A stretch of DNA of 16,875 bases, taken from assembly GCA_007116685.1 (NCBI GenBank), contig SKIC01000119.1, positions 1-16,875 on the forward strand, given 5' to 3'. The stretch is from Balneolales bacterium. Lineage in GTDB: Bacteria; Bacteroidota; Rhodothermia; Balneolales; Natronogracilivirgulaceae. Position numbers and translations under genes: made by a program. Below are positions 15,803 through 16,875 of this stretch, one piece after another (the stretch's first letter is position 1; each line of letters begins with the position of its first letter). A model generated the notes under the pieces. That model made no database searches. It was given only the letters and a program-made list of their open reading frames with translations, and was not told the DNA's origin.

Positions 15803-16788
15803 TTTGGAGTTCCCCGATTTGGTTCTTTGCCTTACTACTGGTTCCGGTCTTAGTCGGAGTTCAATACTGGCATTACCGCAGAAAAAGAATAAATACGCTT
15901 ACCTTCTCAGATACTGAATTTCTAACAGAACTCCCTGGTAACCGCCTAGGCAAATTATTCTGGATGCCTTACGCATTTCAGCATTTAGCATTGATATTAT
16001 TGGTAATTGCTCTCGCTCGCCCCCAAGAGCAGAATGTAATGATTGAGAAAAATGTGGAAGGCATCGATATAATGCTGGTTCTGGATATATCCTCATCTAT
16101 GCTGGCAGAAGACCTCCAACCAAACCGTATGATTGCCTGTAAAAATGCAATCGACGAATTCATCACCAGAAGAGAAAATGACAGAATCGGACTTGTCATT
16201 TTCGCACGCGAAAGTTTTACCGTTTGTCCCCCAACACTGGATTACAGATTACTACGCCAGCAATTAGCAGGAGTAGATTTGGGCATGGTACGGGATGGAA
16301 CAGCTATCGGGATGGGATTGGCAACGGCCGTAAATCGCCTGCGAAACTCAGATGCCGAAAGCCGGGTTATCATACTTCTGACCGATGGAGAGAATAATGC
16401 CGGCGAGATAGATCCTATAACTGCCGGGCAATTAGCACAAGCTTATGGAATTCGCGTTCACGTAATTGGCGCCAGTGTAGATGCTCCAACAGCTCCATAT
16501 CCTGTAAACGACCCTATATTTGGAACTCGTTATCATCAAATACCCGTAGCCATTGACGAAGAACAAATGCAAGCCATAGCAGATATGACCGGTGGCGTTT
16601 ACCTTCGTGCCACAGATAATATTTCACTAAGAGAGGTTTATGAGCAAATCGATCAAATGGAAAGAAGCACTGTTGAAGAGGTAATCTACAGAGACTACAA
16701 AGATCGTTACCCCCCCTATCTAATCTTTTCCCTAACTTTTTTAGCCCTGGGTATTTTTTGGCAAAATTATACTAGTAGGTTACTATAA
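15799..16788 (+). CDS. batA: von Willebrand factor A protein BatA, 329 aa
   Basis: Two N-terminal membrane helices (about 6-24 and 57-74; the family's 'WMPYAFQHLALILLVIALARPQ') are followed by a vWA domain (88-280) and a third helix at the C-terminus (307-322). The metal-ion-dependent adhesion site is complete: DxSxS at Asp96, Ser98, Ser100, Thr168 in DGTAIG and Asp196 in LLTDGENN. The length of about 330 and the 'RPQ' before the domain are typical of BatA/BatB. It starts at ATG 15799, overlapping the stop of the preceding gene. In Bacteroides fragilis the bat genes were linked to aerotolerance; the molecular role is unsettled. BatB is a close relative, but BatB usually follows BatA, and the gene order here (DUF58, BatD-like, then vWA) favours BatA. 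Confidence 0.88.
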   Translation: MIWSSPIWFFALLLVPVLVGVQYWHYRRKRINTLTFSDTEFLTELPGNRLGKLFWMPYAFQHLALILLVIALARPQEQNVMIEKNVEGIDIMLVLDISSSMLAEDLQPNRMIACKNAIDEFITRRENDRIGLVIFARESFTVCPPTLDYRLLRQQLAGVDLGMVRDGTAIGMGLATAVNRLRNSDAESRVIILLTDGENNAGEIDPITAGQLAQAYGIRVHVIGASVDAPTAPYPVNDPIFGTRYHQIPVAIDEEQMQAIADMTGGVYLRATDNISLREVYEQIDQMERSTVEEVIYRDYKDRYPPYLIFSLTFLALGIFWQNYTSRLL

Positions 16789-16795
16789 ATATTTA

Positions 16796-16838
16796 ATAAA
16801 CTTCGTTCTTTTGGATATGTAAATAAGAAAAAGTTTAT
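16796..16838 (+). other. Inverted repeat downstream of batA
   Basis: ATAAACTT (16796-16803) pairs with AAGTTTAT (16831-16838), and TTCTT (16806-16810) with AAGAA (16825-16829), giving a stem with a small asymmetric bulge and a 14-base loop. It begins eight bases after the batA stop. The stem is AT-rich and no T tract follows, so it may be a weak terminator, an RNA-processing site or chance. The rest of the window to 16875 is AT-rich and holds no recognisable gene start. Confidence 0.3.
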
Positions 16839-16875
16839 CTAACTTATATAACATAAAACGAACAGGGAACTTTTA

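Overview
The window comes from a Gram-negative relative of the Bacteroidota, most likely the Balneolota/Rhodothermota branch. This is inferred from gene content: type IX secretion (T9SS) genes porU and porV, a protein with a T9SS C-terminal sorting domain, a DUF5683-like protein and a Bat (aerotolerance-type) locus. Base composition is moderately AT-rich and uniform, and I see no sign of recent transfer, no insertion sequence, no CRISPR array and no tRNA or rRNA gene. The phylum call is an inference; no marker gene was compared.

Positions 1-10177 form a same-strand run of envelope genes: the 3' part of porU (sortase; the 5' end lies outside the window), porV (outer-membrane shuttle), a large secreted M6-peptidase-like protein whose zinc motif is destroyed, an 1110-residue protein joining an HEXXH peptidase domain, a TolB-like propeller and a C-terminal outer-membrane beta-barrel, and a DUF5683-like protein. 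The last three are tightly linked (4-nt and 1-nt overlaps). A membrane-anchored three-PASTA protein follows at 10197-11024.

Positions 11025-13952 hold two metabolic genes: hemN (anaerobic haem synthesis), with a CRP/FNR-type palindrome upstream, and a convergent alanine dehydrogenase gene on the minus strand. A strong intrinsic terminator for the latter lies between them. Positions 13953-16788 carry three genes overlapping by ATGA: a DUF58 protein, a BatD-like membrane protein and the von Willebrand A protein BatA. The usual moxR is not upstream, and batB does not follow within the 87 bases left.

The most unusual points are a near-perfect intrinsic-terminator hairpin with a U6 tract lying inside the signal-peptide codons of the M6-like gene just after porV; the loss of all HEXXH residues in that protein while the rest of the M6 core and the T9SS sorting domain are kept; and the peptidase-propeller-barrel fusion encoded directly after it. 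Together they suggest a surface-proteolysis or adhesion module tied to the T9SS sortase and shuttle. That joint function is an inference.
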